From Spinellus fusiger (lineage: Eukaryota > Mucoromycota > Mucoromycetes > Mucorales > Phycomycetaceae): a stretch of DNA of 64,000 nucleotides. Position numbers and translations under genes: made by a program. Where the stretch lies: positions 186,001 to 250,000 of the forward strand of contig JALLLS010000051.1 in assembly GCA_025094145.1 (NCBI GenBank). Direction: 5' to 3'. Positions 11,863 to 24,329 of this stretch are shown piece by piece (position 1 is the stretch's first letter; every line of letters starts with the position of its first letter). The notes below the pieces were generated by a model that saw only the letters and a list, made by a program, of their open reading frames with translations, had not been told where the DNA came from and did not search any database.

Positions 11863-13630
11863 CACACCCAAAGGGTTTTCTGATTTTTAAACAGTAACAC
11901 CACTTTCCTGTTAAGTCACAATAAGCTGTTTCCTTTTGTAGAATACCTCACTATCAAATTGTATTATCAATAGAATATACTGTTTATGAATAATAGTGTT
12001 TATTATAATATTATAGCTAATACTATATTATGACTATAGCTACTACCTAAGTGCATTCCATCATAGCAATAGAGTCCATGCCCTAAAACCCTAATGGTTT
12101 ATCTTTGAGGGATAAATAGTTATACTCAGGAGGATACCCTAGACATCATTAATAGTATAGAAGACCACCTGAGACTGACTTAAGAAGAGTCTTTATTTGC
12201 GTAATAATAGTCACACACAATTGAATTTAATACTTTTGAAAATAAATATCAGGATGAAATATTTAGGATATGTTCAACATTAAATAAAACACTTTACATT
12301 TGATCTAGGACCAAACTTAGGCATACCAAGGCTCAATATATTTATTTATCGAAAATAGAATAATAACAATATAGTTAATATTTTTTATGGCCTCCTTTGG
12401 CATCAATGACTGTCTGGTATCTATCTGTCATACTTTGAATTTACTGTTGTGCAAGTTCAATACCAACTCTCTCCCCCACTCCTCTGCAAGTAGAGTATTC
12501 ACACTTTCAACATTTGGTATTAAATACCCTTCTTTCTTCAATTCTTCTTTCAAAGGCCCACCAGACGTGTTCAATTGGGTTCAAGTCAGGACTTTGTGCG
12601 GGCTAGCACCCAAAGCCTCGAATCTGATGTGTCTCTTTTCACCATCTAGCATAAACCCCAGTAGGGCAGCTATCACATTTGTTCAACGAAACCGTTTCTA
12701 CTTGTGTTTTTCAGTCAAGGCCAGAGTGTGATCTACATAAAAAGATCCAAACCCTAACTGATTGCAGTAGCTGATAATGGTGTTTCTAAATATATCAACT
12801 TGAATTTTCAACATTTCCAATTTCAGTTGATTATATGGAGCAGATAGACCCTTTCTAATGACCTTTCCCAGGTGTCTGAGGTTCCTCTCACTGGCTTTTT
12901 TTTTTTAGGTTTTCCATGACTCTTTAAACGTAATGGTAATATGTAGACTTTTTCATCTCAACTACACTCACAATGACAGTCAATTTTAATCCAGCCTTCA
13001 ACAGGTAATATATATCCCATAGCTTTTTATTTTCTGCTTTATCATATTCTCCACGAGTGTGAGTTTCTGAAAGTATATCTGACATGTTGTGTTGGTTTAA
13101 TAATATTTTGAAAGAAAAAGAGTTTTATGCAAAAAAAGTCTTTTTTTTAGTAAAATTTAGGCAAGTATTAAATTCAAATGTGCGTAACTTTACTATTGTT
13201 GAGAACACTTAAAATGAGATAGTTACTGAAATGATTATGAATATTGATTCAATAAATATCTATGTTGTTCTTAATATAATTAAATTTGCCTCTCTCTTTT
13301 GGACAATGACCAACGGTGTTAATTCAGTGTGTCCTATAATAAACCTTTATTAACTAGTATCATACTGTAAATACTGTCAGCTTATGGATAATACATTGTT
13401 AAACAATAAATACAGTGACTGAGCTTCAATATCAGCTTTATTTCTTCTTTTTATATCTAATTTTATAGCGTTTGATTGCAAAGTCAATGGTTATTACTAA
13501 AATAGGCAGTTAGAGTTTGAAATTGTTTATTTAAATAGCGAAAATACTTTTTGAACACCTTAGCCAATCATAACAATAATTTTATTTTATTCTCCGTGTG
13601 TTTCCTTTTATATCCCAAAAATCTCCTGTC
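11863..13630 (+). mobile_element. Fanzor-family non-autonomous element, interrupted by a Tc1 element
   Basis: The left end TA-CACACCC at 11861-11869 and the next ~340 bp match 47159-47560. After a Tc1-like insertion (12207-13190) similarity resumes at about 13205 and continues to the right end near 13629 (atcccaaaaatctcctg). The conserved CCAATCAT box and the cccaaaaatctcctg end are present, but the last bases are degraded compared with CTGGTGTG-TA. This is the most diverged copy of the family in the window. Confidence 0.75.
12207..13190 (-). mobile_element. Tc1/mariner family A, internally deleted copy
   Basis: The ends are tcacacacaattgaattta at 12211 and, inverted, aaattcaaatgtgcg near 13185, matching other family A ends. 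The minus strand contains scrambled transposase remnants: a segment equivalent to SPDLNPIEHVW around 12560-12600 and N-terminal helix-turn-helix coding near 12780-12900. The middle with the catalytic Asp residues is missing. It sits inside an older Fanzor-family element, so it is the younger insertion. Confidence 0.8.
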
Positions 13631-14235
13631 AATATATTGACAATAGACACGTAAGGCCTCATAAGACTAGCTACTCATACGGAAATTGACAGGAAAGAGG
13701 AATATTTGGGTTGAGGGAAGGAAAATTGGTAGTTGGAATAATAATGGCATCATTTGGGGAAACAAAAAAAAAGGTCGAGAACAAGAAACAGTTAGCTGCC
13801 TAAGTTCTCAAAGCCTACATTGTTTATACTTTTGGAAGCTGCTCGGAAAGTCCCTTTATTAGATATGTATATAACTATACCTTTTATACTATCTTGATAT
13901 TCAAAGGAAATAGCTATGGTTTTCATAGAACATCTGATCATATTGAGGAGGGTGGTGGTCATATGGATCTTAGTTATTCATAGTGTTTATTCGTTGTATG
14001 CGTGGAAATAGCCACTACATATATAAATTTGGTCGTTGAGTGTTTCGAGTCAAGAGTTAAAAATATTTATCTTATTCAGTAATAATATTTTTTGAAGAAG
14101 TAAAATATTTCTATATGTATTTATAGTCAATCGAATATACATTCTAATATATTTTATTAATATAGCCAAAAATGAAAATACATATGGAAAATAGTGAACA
14201 AATATTGCTATCAGCTTATCTGTGATGGTACAGCT
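13631..14235. other. Intergenic, nothing recognised
   Basis: AT-rich sequence without a credible gene. A G-rich patch (13680-13760) and scattered short runs carry no recognisable motif. Confidence 0.35.
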
Positions 14236-15950
14236 GTATAATCGGTAGAAAATAACACTAGAGTAACTACTTCAAATGATCAAATAGCTGCTATAGACGC
14301 ATTATATTCATAGCTATCTAAAATCAATATTCCTAAACCAGGTACTCAAGTTTGTTTATCTGCTAATCCTGGTGTTTACATTCCAATGCTCAGATTTTTT
14401 AAGATGTGAACAACTACACCAAGCTAGTTGACAAGATCAGCCTCAACCTCAAGAAACTCAAGGGCAAGATCAATAGCAAACACCACAAGAAAGACTACCT
14501 TTTCTATTCTCGTTGTTTCCAGCACCTTCATTGAAGTGGAGGTTCATAACAATATATTCGAAAACCCTTCCGCCGCTATCTGGTTTGAAATAAAAAAAAA
14601 GACTTAAATTTTTTTTATATTTACTCAATACATTAATTGACTTGAAAAGACTCAAGATGAACAGGTAGGCAAATAATAATAATATACATGTATACATGAG
14701 ACTCTACACTTACATAAAAAGAAACTATATATTGGTTATAGTCTGGAGAATTTACAAAATCTAAACAAAACAAAAATAGTTGCTTTTTCAAATTTCCTGA
14801 GAAGTGAAAGATTTACAACAGATGTGGTTCTTTACAAGAAAGTAAATACAAGAACAGACGACTACAGCTACAACCACAGTTAAGTAATTGATATTGAGCA
14901 TGTCGGAAAGAAAGTTGACTAACAAGAGCTTGACCATCTTTCTTTGTATGGTTTCGACCAGGGTCAGCACCACGTATTTACTACTACATACGGGGAAACG
15001 GAACAAACACATTATATCAAAAGGTGCTTAACAAAGGAATACTACACTATGACCAGGTCAATTCGAATAGCAAAACAAACAACACAAAAAATGAATCAAG
15101 AGGGTTTGACAGACATCTTTTTGAATATTCCTACAAGCAAAACTGCTTTAATAACCTCATACTTGGGCTATATAGATTATATTTTCTTACATTTGCAGCA
15201 GATAATAGCCTTCAATAACAAATTTGCTGCTGAGATATGTCCTGATTTATAGCAAGGCGTACAGAGAGCATAGGAAAAAAATAGTCAATATATTAGTAAA
15301 TTAAGGCAAAAATACAATAAGTACAAAAGAAAGAAAAGGCAAAATAGAGAGGCGTAAAAAAGAAAAAGAAAAACTGTAATACAAAAAACAGAAAGAAAAG
15401 AACAAAGAATAAAGGCCATAAGAAAGTGCCAGTGCAAGGGTAATACGATACACATATAGAGTACGTTAATGTATCTTAAAGTAATTATTTTTTACTACTG
15501 TTTTATTATTGAAAGGGGGTATTGGCGCCTAAAAGGATTGGAGTATGATCCTACCAAGATGCCTGTAATTGCTTATGGCACAGGAATAAAGGTAAAAGCT
15601 GGTGCCAAGTTTAAAGGTCATCGTGTTGGTTTGCCAAGAATTTTATATCAATCATTGAAAAAAAGACAAAAGGGTGATCTTCTTGTGGTTGATGTCGATG
15701 AGTTCTTTACATCAAGGGTAAGCATAATTGATCTCTCACCCAATATTAAAAGCTCGGCTAACAGTTATCTTGTTTTCTTTTTGTTCTCGAGATCTTCCAT
15801 GATTTTAGCACAAATAACCTCACCAAGGTATTCATAAATTTCAACAATATCCGCGCTTGCCAAGGTTGTGGAATTGTCTGGAACAGAGATGTGAATGTAT
15901 CAAAGAATATCTATACAATTGCAGAAAAGGCTTTGAATGGTCGCCACTGA
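14236..15950 (+). pseudogene. Divergent TnpB/Fanzor-like nuclease relic
   Basis: A decayed gene read in several frames. 14944-15252 holds a RuvC-I-like segment, LYGFDQGQHHVF, with the Asp codon at 14956, then EYYTM and a helical region. 15469-15717 holds PVIAYGTGIKVKAG and a RuvC-II-like DVDEFFTS with Glu at 15700. It is followed by a GTAAGC donor-like site at 15718. 15786-15950 encodes CQGCGIVWNRDVN and SKNIYTIAEKAL, the second zinc-ribbon Cys pair plus RuvC-III, with Asp at 15888 and a TGA stop. The first zinc pair appears lost: a Tyr codon sits where Cys is expected in ANSYL (15755-15775). Coding-like patches at 14250-14390 and 14405-14520 may be its N-terminal part but are not recognised. 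The WNRDVN form differs from the WNRD(M/L)AAT form of the two other Fanzor relics, so this is a separate lineage. Confidence 0.65.
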
Positions 15951-16625
15951 CCAGCTCCTTTCTGTCAAGAAGAATAGATATTCATATTTATATTATACTA
16001 TATTTCCATATCAAAGGTAGTTTTTTCCAGGATTTAGTTATTTACAGGTAAATCATAATAATTTTTATTGTTTAAAAACTAACACGAATGTCTCAATTTG
16101 TTTTCGCTCTTTTTCAATTCGATTTATCACCAAATAAATTCAGAGTCAGAGGCTCCATACAAAAAAAGTAAGAAAAAAACACAGTTAATTATATAATTTT
16201 TCTAGTTTTATATATTCTTTTTGAAATAAAATGATTTTAAATTAAATTTATTAGTAGGATAGTTTATAAAAAGAAAAGTATTTTAAGAGGGAAATAAACT
16301 AAAAAGCTAAAAAATAAAGAAGTTAGCAAGTTGAACGGTAAATCAAATAATTCAATTATTGAATATCAGTATAGTCTGATTTATACGCATAGCCTGAGAT
16401 TATATCATGTGTTGATAATGATGTGTCAATCTGGTAGCACCAGACAATAAACATTTATTTATTCTTGTCATCTTTGATATTAGATCAAAGAGTGTTCATA
16501 CAATTAAGCATGTAGTGGAACTCTGATGTTTATTCATTTAAATCAATACCTTTTTATATTAATTCCTAATTATATCATTATACTAAAATATGTTATTTTC
16601 TAGAACACTATAAAGTTGCTAAGTA
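15951..16625. other. Intergenic, nothing recognised
   Basis: Very AT-rich. No gene, terminal repeat or RNA is identified. It may include the right flank of the element that carried the preceding nuclease relic. Confidence 0.35.
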
Positions 16626-17623
16626 CAGTCATACCCAATTGAATTTAATAATTTTGAAAAATAATCTCAAGAAAAAATATTTAGAATCTGTTCAACATTA
16701 AATAAAACACTTCACATTTGATCTGAAAGCTTCAAACTTAAGCTCAACAAAGCTCAACAAATTTTATTATCGAAAATGAAAAAACAATAGTAATTAATAC
16801 TTTGTATGGCCTTTGGCATCAATGGCTGTCTAGTATTTGTCTTTCATACTTTGAAATCATCGTTATGCAAATTTAAAATTAACATTATCCCACCCTTTTG
16901 CAGGTAGAGCCTTCACACTTTCAACATTTGGTATTAAATACCCTTCTTTCTTCAATTTGTCTTTCCAAGGCATATCAGACGTATCCAATTGGGTTCAAGC
17001 CAGGACTTTGTGCGGGCTAGTACTCAAAGCCTCGAATCTGATGTGTCTCTTTTCACCATCTAGCATAAACCCCATTAGGACAGCTATCACATTTGTCCAA
17101 CGAAACCGTTTCTCTTTATGCTTTTCAGTTAAGGCTGGATTATGATAAAGAAAAAATCCGAACCCTAACTGATTACAGTAACTTATAATGGTGTTTCTAC
17201 ATACATCCACCTCAAACTTAAACATTTACAATTTCAACTGATTATATGGGGTAAATGAACTCTTTCTAATAAGTGTCTGAGATCCCTCTCACTGACTTTT
17301 TTTCTCTTTTTTTTCTATGACTCTTTAAACGTAATGGTGATCTATGTCCTTTGGTATTCCTAATACTATTTTGATATGTAGACTTTTTTTATCTCAACTA
17401 CACCCACAATAACAGTCAATTTTAATCCAGCCTTCAGCAGGCAATATATGTCCCATCATCTATCTTTTACCCTATCTTATTCTCCATGAATGTGAGTTTT
17501 TGACTATCTATCTGATATATTGTGTTGGTTTAATAATATTTAGAAGAAAATAAAAGAGATTTATGCAAAAAAGAGTATTTGCTTAACATTTAGGCAAGTA
17601 TTAAATTCAATTGTATGTGACTA
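16626..17623 (-). mobile_element. Tc1/mariner family A, internally deleted copy
   Basis: TA then CAGTCATACCCAATTGAATT at the left end, and its inverted counterpart TTCAATTGTATGTGACTA then TA at the right. The minus strand retains the end of the DNA-binding domain (around 17160-17260, CRNTIISYCNQLGFG), a piece resembling PALTEKHK..RFRW, and then jumps to the SPDLNPIEHVW-equivalent area. The catalytic core is deleted. About 1.0 kb against ~1.36 kb for the longest family A copy. Confidence 0.85.
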
Positions 17624-17840
17624 TATTTAATTTTATATTCTTCCATTTATCCTTCTTCTCCAATAGATAGTGTAGGTTTTTTTCTTAATCGTATGTGTTG
17701 ATTTATAGTTATATTTCTATAGTTCTTTCAACTCACTCAGAGTAGCTATTATATATAATATGTAAATGGCACAAAAACACCCGAAAAAAATAATTTAGCT
17801 GTATTATCTATATGTAAATAAACTAGAGGTGATTATTCTT

Positions 17841-18914
17841 CTATGCCACAATCTGTAATTGAAATCCCTTAAAGTAAGTGTACTGTGTTTTGGGAGTTTC
17901 CCAAGTATTATCGGATCCACCAAAGAAGGTTTCGAAATCTATAACAAGCATTATTTTCTTATCTACCACAGGTTGCTTTGATTTTTTTCTTACAAATTCC
18001 AATATTCTTGCCAGTCTTGTTTTCACGGTAGACAAAGTTGTCTTGTTGATAGACCTGCTTTCCATTGGCATATATGGTCAATTGACCGTCTGTTTTTCCT
18101 GGAGTGTTGAGCTTAAGTACTTGACGCACAGTTGTCCAGGCATCAGTCTTGAACGAGAATGACCCTCTTCCAATACTATAACCATCCTCTTTATTGCAAA
18201 TGTTCGAGGGCGCGGTACAAAGGGAATGAATTTGCTTAGACTCTGGTAAATAGCTATAAACCTCTCCCTTTCCACTTTTACGCCACATGAATCTATAAAA
18301 TATGAGTGATGAGTAAAATTGGTATATTGAGTTCTCATAACAAATGCAATACCTGGTAGAGAAACATGTGGGTGTATCAATACCACCAGAGCATCTTCCA
18401 GTGCCACCAAAGATACCTGGAAGCTTTCCACCTATTCAAAAATAAGTTGTGAGAAACTATAACCCAGAAAAATATTTGTATTAATATTACCCAAAACAAA
18501 TTTGAAAGATTTTGGGAAATAGACTTGATATTCAAAGTCGACAGACTTTGCTGTACCGCTTATTTGAATAGGTTGAGCATAGAAACCAATACCACCTTGA
18601 GGATTTCTTGCAGGGTTTCTGGTTCCTTTAGGATATCTTACTCTAAGAACAGCATTTGAGCTATGTGGCTCGGCAGGATCATTTACGATATCATAATTCC
18701 TATTTTTAACGAGGTTTGAAGGCCATTCCCATCCATCGATTGCAGGAACACCCCAAGCCTTCAACCAGTGAGCATGAGGGGCAAGAGTATCATGTCTGTG
18801 ATTGTTCCAGTTATGGAAGCTCCAATTGTGAACTTGGGAGGCTAACACTGTGTGTATTGCGTTTTCCGAGAGTAAAGTCAAGGCGAGAAAACAGAAGCTA
18901 TATCGGAAGTACAT
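17841..18914 (-). CDS. Secreted polysaccharide lyase family 14-like protein, copy 1
   Basis: Four exons: 18914-18491, 18431-18353, 18292-17994, 17938-17841; introns of 59, 60 and 55 nt; 299 aa. The first ~25 residues are a signal peptide (FCFLALTLLSENAIHTVLA). The mature part begins with VHNWSFHNWNN. It has the family features PQGGIGFYAQP, the Cys-rich loop GRCSGGIDTPTCFS, GYSIGRG.F.FKT..WTTVRQ and a C-terminal FETFFGGS...YFKGFQLQ. The FFGG block and beta-rich layout fit PL14 (glucuronan/alginate lyases, jelly-roll fold); the substrate is inference. The codon across the last junction reads Tyr where the paralogues have Asp, because the donor base is T. It is the most diverged intact copy. The start is the ATG opening the signal peptide. 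Confidence 0.85.
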
Positions 18915-18956
18915 AAGGAATAAACTGTGATAATTTATTTATTGATATCGAGGATA

Positions 18957-18966
18957 GGTATATATA
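18957..18966 (-). promoter_or_regulatory. TATA box of lyase copy 1
   Basis: TATATATACC on the minus strand about 45 nt before the ATG at 18914, the same spacing as in the paralogues. Confidence 0.6.
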
Positions 18967-19639
18967 CATAATCTTACCATGCGGTGTTAGCAATTTTATA
19001 TATTAGTCTTATAAATAGGTTTATTTATAATTTTTAAAACTCTCATAGGCTAGTTATAATGTCCAATACGTAAACGGAACAAAAATATTCCAAGAATAAA
19101 TAAAAATAAAATATTTTGAGCTATATTTAAGCTGTTCTCATAGCAATCTGAGTCATAATATTAATCTTTTCAATAAAATAACCAATCAATAATTTACTTG
19201 GCAAATGGTTTCCTGTGTAGACCATAACTCAATGTGATATATCTATTTCCAAAATAAATCATTTATTTTCTGTATTATACTCTATAAAAGATAACACCAA
19301 TAAGGTGTTGGTAGTAAACTTATTGAACATAGTAAGTATGAAGGTTACTCAGTGTTATTTTTTTATGAGCATATCTTTCATGTAAGGCTCCTTATGTCAC
19401 CTTCCTACAAAAAAAAACATATATAAGGCTCAAAGCACTTTTATTGTCGGATGTTTTCTTTTCATTTGTATTCAAAGCTTTATAACTATTGTAGTGATAG
19501 GCAAGAATTTCAATCAGTAGCCTGAGTATCATTAAGACAAAAAAAGGCATGTATTAAAATATATAATCGTAACAAGAATCGCATTAATTTGAAGCCATGG
19601 TGTAAATATAAGCTACCATAGGCTTCTTAAATAAATATC
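18967..19639. other. Intergenic, nothing recognised
   Basis: AT-rich upstream flank of lyase copy 1. No gene or repeat end identified. Confidence 0.35.
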
Positions 19640-20040
19640 AAATTTCCTTAGTATCTTTTGAATCGTATTGTTGAGGCTAAACTCGCTCTAAATATTGAAA
19701 CGAACAGTGCTTCCTCTTCCTTCTCTTATTTTCTATATTATCACCATCTCCTTTTCCGTCAATGTAACACCATAGGCTGTATACCCTCTTTTGTCCACTA
19801 TCACTATTGTTGGTGAACACTCTACAGTCTCCGTTATCTATCTTTATACGTAATCAGAAAGACCATTCCATTAAGTACATCCTCAATTCCCTCTTTTATG
19901 TGTAATCTTTGTGTTCATAGCCGCTCCTCAAATCCCACACGCCTCTCAGATCAACCATTACTATGAATTACACTATCTTATGATAGTTTAAACTGTCTCA
20001 TGTATACTTTCTTCATAAATCATTGGCACAATATTAGCAA
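19640..20040 (+). repeat. Dispersed repeat R2, copy 1
   Basis: Matches 40740-41070 in reverse complement over roughly 330-400 bp, including atcttttgaatcgtattgt, gctgtataccctcttttgt and tgttggtgaacactct. Base composition is less AT-rich than the surroundings, as in LTRs. No TG...CA ends or open frame could be fixed, so it is left as an unclassified dispersed repeat. Confidence 0.6.
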
Positions 20041-22600
20041 TTAAAATTGGCACATACAAAAAAATAAAACTGGTGCAAAAACAAAGTAAAGATTGACTGA
20101 TAAATAAGTTTAAAAATAGGGCTATAGAATTAGTAAAAAGACAGTGAATATTTGTTATTTAACTTATATATAAATAAAACAAGAGTAAGAGGGAAAATTG
20201 AAAGAAATAAGTTGGTATATTTTATGGAATAATATATTAAGATCTACAAAAGTACTATGGGTAGTACAGTTATCATTGCACAGGAAATCATGAATAGAAA
20301 AAAACAAAGCATAGTGGCCAAATCAAGACTCAACAAGAGTTGCCAGACTACTTCTTCTGTACCGAGGGCCTGTGTTAGGTTGATCTGTATATCTAAAATA
20401 AAAACAAAGGCCAGTTAATATAATAACGTAATAGGTGTCTTTACCTTCCACTTGGAGCCTATATTGCTCAATCGTGGTTTACTAGTTCACTGAGAATAAA
20501 GCCTTTTTATTATTAATATTATTCTTGCAAACAATTACAAGTTATAGTCTTGTTTGCTAGTTCTACTTCAGTGACATTACCAAAGCACTACTTGTCATTG
20601 ATTAATAGACAAATTGCTACTAATAAACAGACATCTTCTAGGACATCCAGGCAGGCAAGTTAGTCAAACTGCCCTATCTCACACTCCTTTTTATGTCACG
20701 TAAATTATTTCTCTTAGTTCTTAGTGTTTGAGTTATCTTTTTGTTTCAGAAGAATGAGGTTTATTGACTCGGTATTCAATTATTATAAGACATCCTGCGA
20801 ATAATACTAAACTTGAGGAATGTATTTTACTACTGAAGTTGACCTATGATTTTAATACTGTTTTGATCAAAAGTCTACTTAATAAACATCTTTAGTTATC
20901 TTTACACTAAAAGAGAGGTCGACTTTTTCAATATTTGTTATATTTGTCGTAAACATAAGACAGATTTCATTTTAATAATGGGAAACCTTTTATAGGTTTT
21001 ATTTGTCGTCTGGTTTCGAACAAAGAAAATATGGACAGTTCAAAGAGTAAACAAAGTCTGTTCTTTATTGATGGGTCTTTCCAATTCTTTTCTAATTTTC
21101 TAATTAATACTATCTACTAATAAAACTATGGGAACCACCCTCTTGCTGAAGTGTCATTCCTTAGATATACGTCTTGCTACTAACTTTTCATCCATCTTGT
21201 GGTCTTTTTTATTTTTATTTTTATGTTTGTGTTTTTGTCGACGGGGATTATCGATGTCTATCTATGGGAAATGATTATCCAACATATTGGACAAAAATCC
21301 CGATAAACACAAGACAAAATGTTCTGAAAGAATGTGACAATTTTTTAAAGGAAAGTGCAACAAACATTTGTGAAAATAATGTATAACGTGACTATCAAAA
21401 GAAAATAATACATTTCCAATTCCGAGATACTTTTTTAGTGAATGGACACGCCTCCATATTTTTTATTGCTTATTATAACTCTGTCCATGATGCCCACCAT
21501 ATCTAACAATATCAGTATATTAAATAGAGCTTATTCTTATGTCGAAATATATAACATAATATATACAAGTGTTGTTAGTAAATAAATTCATTTTAATCAA
21601 CAGACTAGATTGTAACATTTGTAGTATGATGAGCACAGTACAATTAATTATGAAAAGAGTATTGAGGTATTAGATTAAAAATGGTTCGATAGATTTTTCA
21701 CAAGAGTTCATACAAGAAAGAAAATTTTATGAGAAGAATATCAAGGTAATAGAGATAGAAACAATTTATAATTATTGTCAACACAAGACTGAACTCTTAA
21801 AGAGGATGACAGCTTGGGTTTACATGAACGCAATAAACAAGTTTCTCTAGTTTGTGGGCCAAAACCTCTACTAACTTATTTATAAGAAATTTTCAAGGAG
21901 ATTTATACGCTATTTTTACTAATCATTTGTAAGTTTTCAAAACAAAAATAACGTAAAAACTATAATGAAATCTATTTCATCGTCCTGTAATGTTAGGCAA
22001 ATGAGATTTTAAAGAAACACGTTAGTCTCTGTGAGGAGTGTTACTGACACAAAGGGTGCACAAAGATAACCAAATTGAGGATGTTAGTAGGTTGATCGGT
22101 GGTACAGAGACCTAGAACGGACAGAGAAGCTGGACCAACAATAAGGACCAACAAGAAAAACAGAAAGCCTGTATCGAACAAATACATAGATGAAAACAGA
22201 GTACAGAAAAACAAAAGAACATGGATCGATCTAGTGAAAAAAGCTAAGATAAAAAGCTCACACGATATATTAGATATCCACGCTACTAAGAATAATATAC
22301 AACAAACTGAGGATAACAACCTCAATGATTTACTATAGTCTCAAAATCCTATTTTTTCATACACATTGTTGATAGCTCTATAGTTCCTATGTTCAACTAT
22401 ACACCATCTCTTCTATTTATTTTATAGAAAAAATTTTCTTCAGGATATCAAGGATACATGCCTACAGCTACAGTCTTAGAAAAAAAGCTTCATGAATACA
22501 GTGAAAACTCAAATTCTTAGGGACATTTCAAATCCAGGCCATAGTTTTACTTTTCAATTTTTTTTATTAAACATCTTTCATTTATTGATTTTCTACCATA
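20041..22600. other. Intergenic, no supported gene
   Basis: Long AT-rich stretch. Short open frames at 21174-21386 and 22099-22338 have low-complexity or Lys/Asn-rich translations without recognisable motifs, so they are not called genes. Confidence 0.35.
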
Positions 22601-22674
22601 ATATCTACTTCATTCAAAGACACCAAAAAATCAATAGACCACTTGAAAAATTAAACTCTTGAAAACTATACTCA

Positions 22675-23715
22675 TTGTCTCTTGCTAAAGAGGTCACTTT
22701 AAATTACACCAGTCAAATTGTCATTTATGTTAGGTTTGAAGTTGGTGAACAGTTCAGTTCCCGTATCTTAAAGAGATATAAGGAGTCTGGGTACTTTAAG
22801 ACCAAAAGAATCATTGGGTGTAAGTATATTATTATTAATAAGGACAAGATAGAGGCTGTATGCGAAGCGAGAAGGGATTCACTAAAGCCGATCCATCGTC
22901 TTTACAGGCAAATGACCGCTTAAGTGTCCAAGAACACTTTCAAAAGAACTGTAAAGAATCTTGGCCTTATTTATTACAAGATGAATAGAAATCCTTATCT
23001 CACTATTAAGTATAAGAAGTTGAGGCTTGCTTGAAACAGGGCCTACATTCACTGGAAGGAAGAAGCCTGAAGATAGTCATCTAGTCTGATGAGTCAAAAG
23101 ACCAGTTAATGAAGACCAACAATTATACTAGAGTGGTATGAATAGAAAAGAGAAGACTTATCTCAAAAAAAACTCAAGCCAACAAAGAATTTTGGTGGTG
23201 CTAGTGTGATGGTGTAAGTTTTTTTTCTGGTGGAGGTGTTGGAAGATTAGCGCCTGTAAAGAGAAGTATAGACAGCAAAATATACATTGAAATCTTAAAA
23301 GAAAAATAATGCCTAGAACTATCTCACCTCAATGTATTATATTCAGAGGTGGGCTATGTCCTTTAAAAAGATTATATAATTTGTCATAGAAGCATAAAGT
23401 CCAAGACATGAAAGTCAGAAGAGGGTATCATTGCTACAAAGGAGTGGCTCTCTCAAAACTCTGACTTAAACCTCACAAATAATTCATGAGATAAACATGA
23501 AGGGTCCATCAGAAAAATCATGGCATCCAGAAGTAGCCTTCAAGATTTTGGGGCTATATTGTTGGAAGATTAGGAGAAAATTACCAAGGATACTACAGTC
23601 AGTCTCATCTCAAGCATGTGTCGGAGATATAAGAATGTGTTGTAATCATGAAGACAACGGTAGCAGTCACAGACCGATTAAGTCGTCTCCTTTCTACAAC
23701 GTAATTCATAGTTAA
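22675..23715 (+). pseudogene. Decayed Tc1/mariner transposase
   Basis: The forward strand carries fragments of a Tc1-type transposase in order: a helix-turn-helix part at 22675-22920 (RILKRYKESGYF), a degraded WSDESK-like first Asp block near 23085, FWWC and a GGVGRLAPV-like block at 23190-23260, and NSDLNLTNN near 23460-23485 in place of SPDLNPIE. Multiple stops and shifts occur. Terminal repeats were not located. It belongs to none of the four better-preserved families here. Confidence 0.6.
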
Positions 23716-24329
23716 GACACCGCATATTAAAGTCTACTGAACAGGCCATTATTATCAAGTATCCTAAAACAGTAATAGATTATTCTCAATAACACAGTCA
23801 CCTGTCTATTTAGTATAAATAGACATGTCAAAATTGTTTTAATAAAAGTATCTCGTTCTTGAGTCTGATTAATTCCCTTTCGAATTTAACAGAATGTCAT
23901 AGAAACAAAATGGCTACACTAAATACTGAAGAAGTTTACCTAATATGCTTATATTTATTATTCTGTTGACTTTTTTATATATATAAAATCCAATTTTAGG
24001 TTTATGACATCTGTTTAATGTGTTTTTATGACAAAAAAGTATTTTCTAATGCAGGAACATATCATAATGTAAATAATCTACCTAAGATTCTGAAGTCTCC
24101 CAGTACATAAAATATACGAAGTTTGAGAATAGTTTTCTCTTGAGAGACTGACCCCAGCGTAAGCAGAAAAAAAAACATTGCCTCCCCATAAGATATTCAC
24201 TTTACTGATTATTGACTAAATTTTTAGCTTACAGCTAAGTTTTTTATTCAATAGAGATATCTTTCGACCACTATTTTACCACTACAAGCCATATATAGAT
24301 TAATGTCTACTCAATTTTTATTAGATCCA
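23716..24329. other. Intergenic, nothing recognised
   Basis: AT-rich sequence between a Tc1 relic and a LINE fragment. Confidence 0.35.

Noticed and set aside
12387..12731. 114-aa plus-strand frame (also at 16957 and 52301)
   Set aside because: The same shadow appears antisense to each deleted Tc1 family A transposase; the coding signal is on the minus strand.
17878..18162. Plus-strand frame over lyase copy 1
   Set aside because: Antisense shadow of exons 3 and 4; splice sites and family conservation are on the minus strand.
22041..22325. Hydrophobic 94-aa minus-strand frame
   Set aside because: T-rich composition alone gives such hydrophobic translations; no start context, homology or neighbour supports it.
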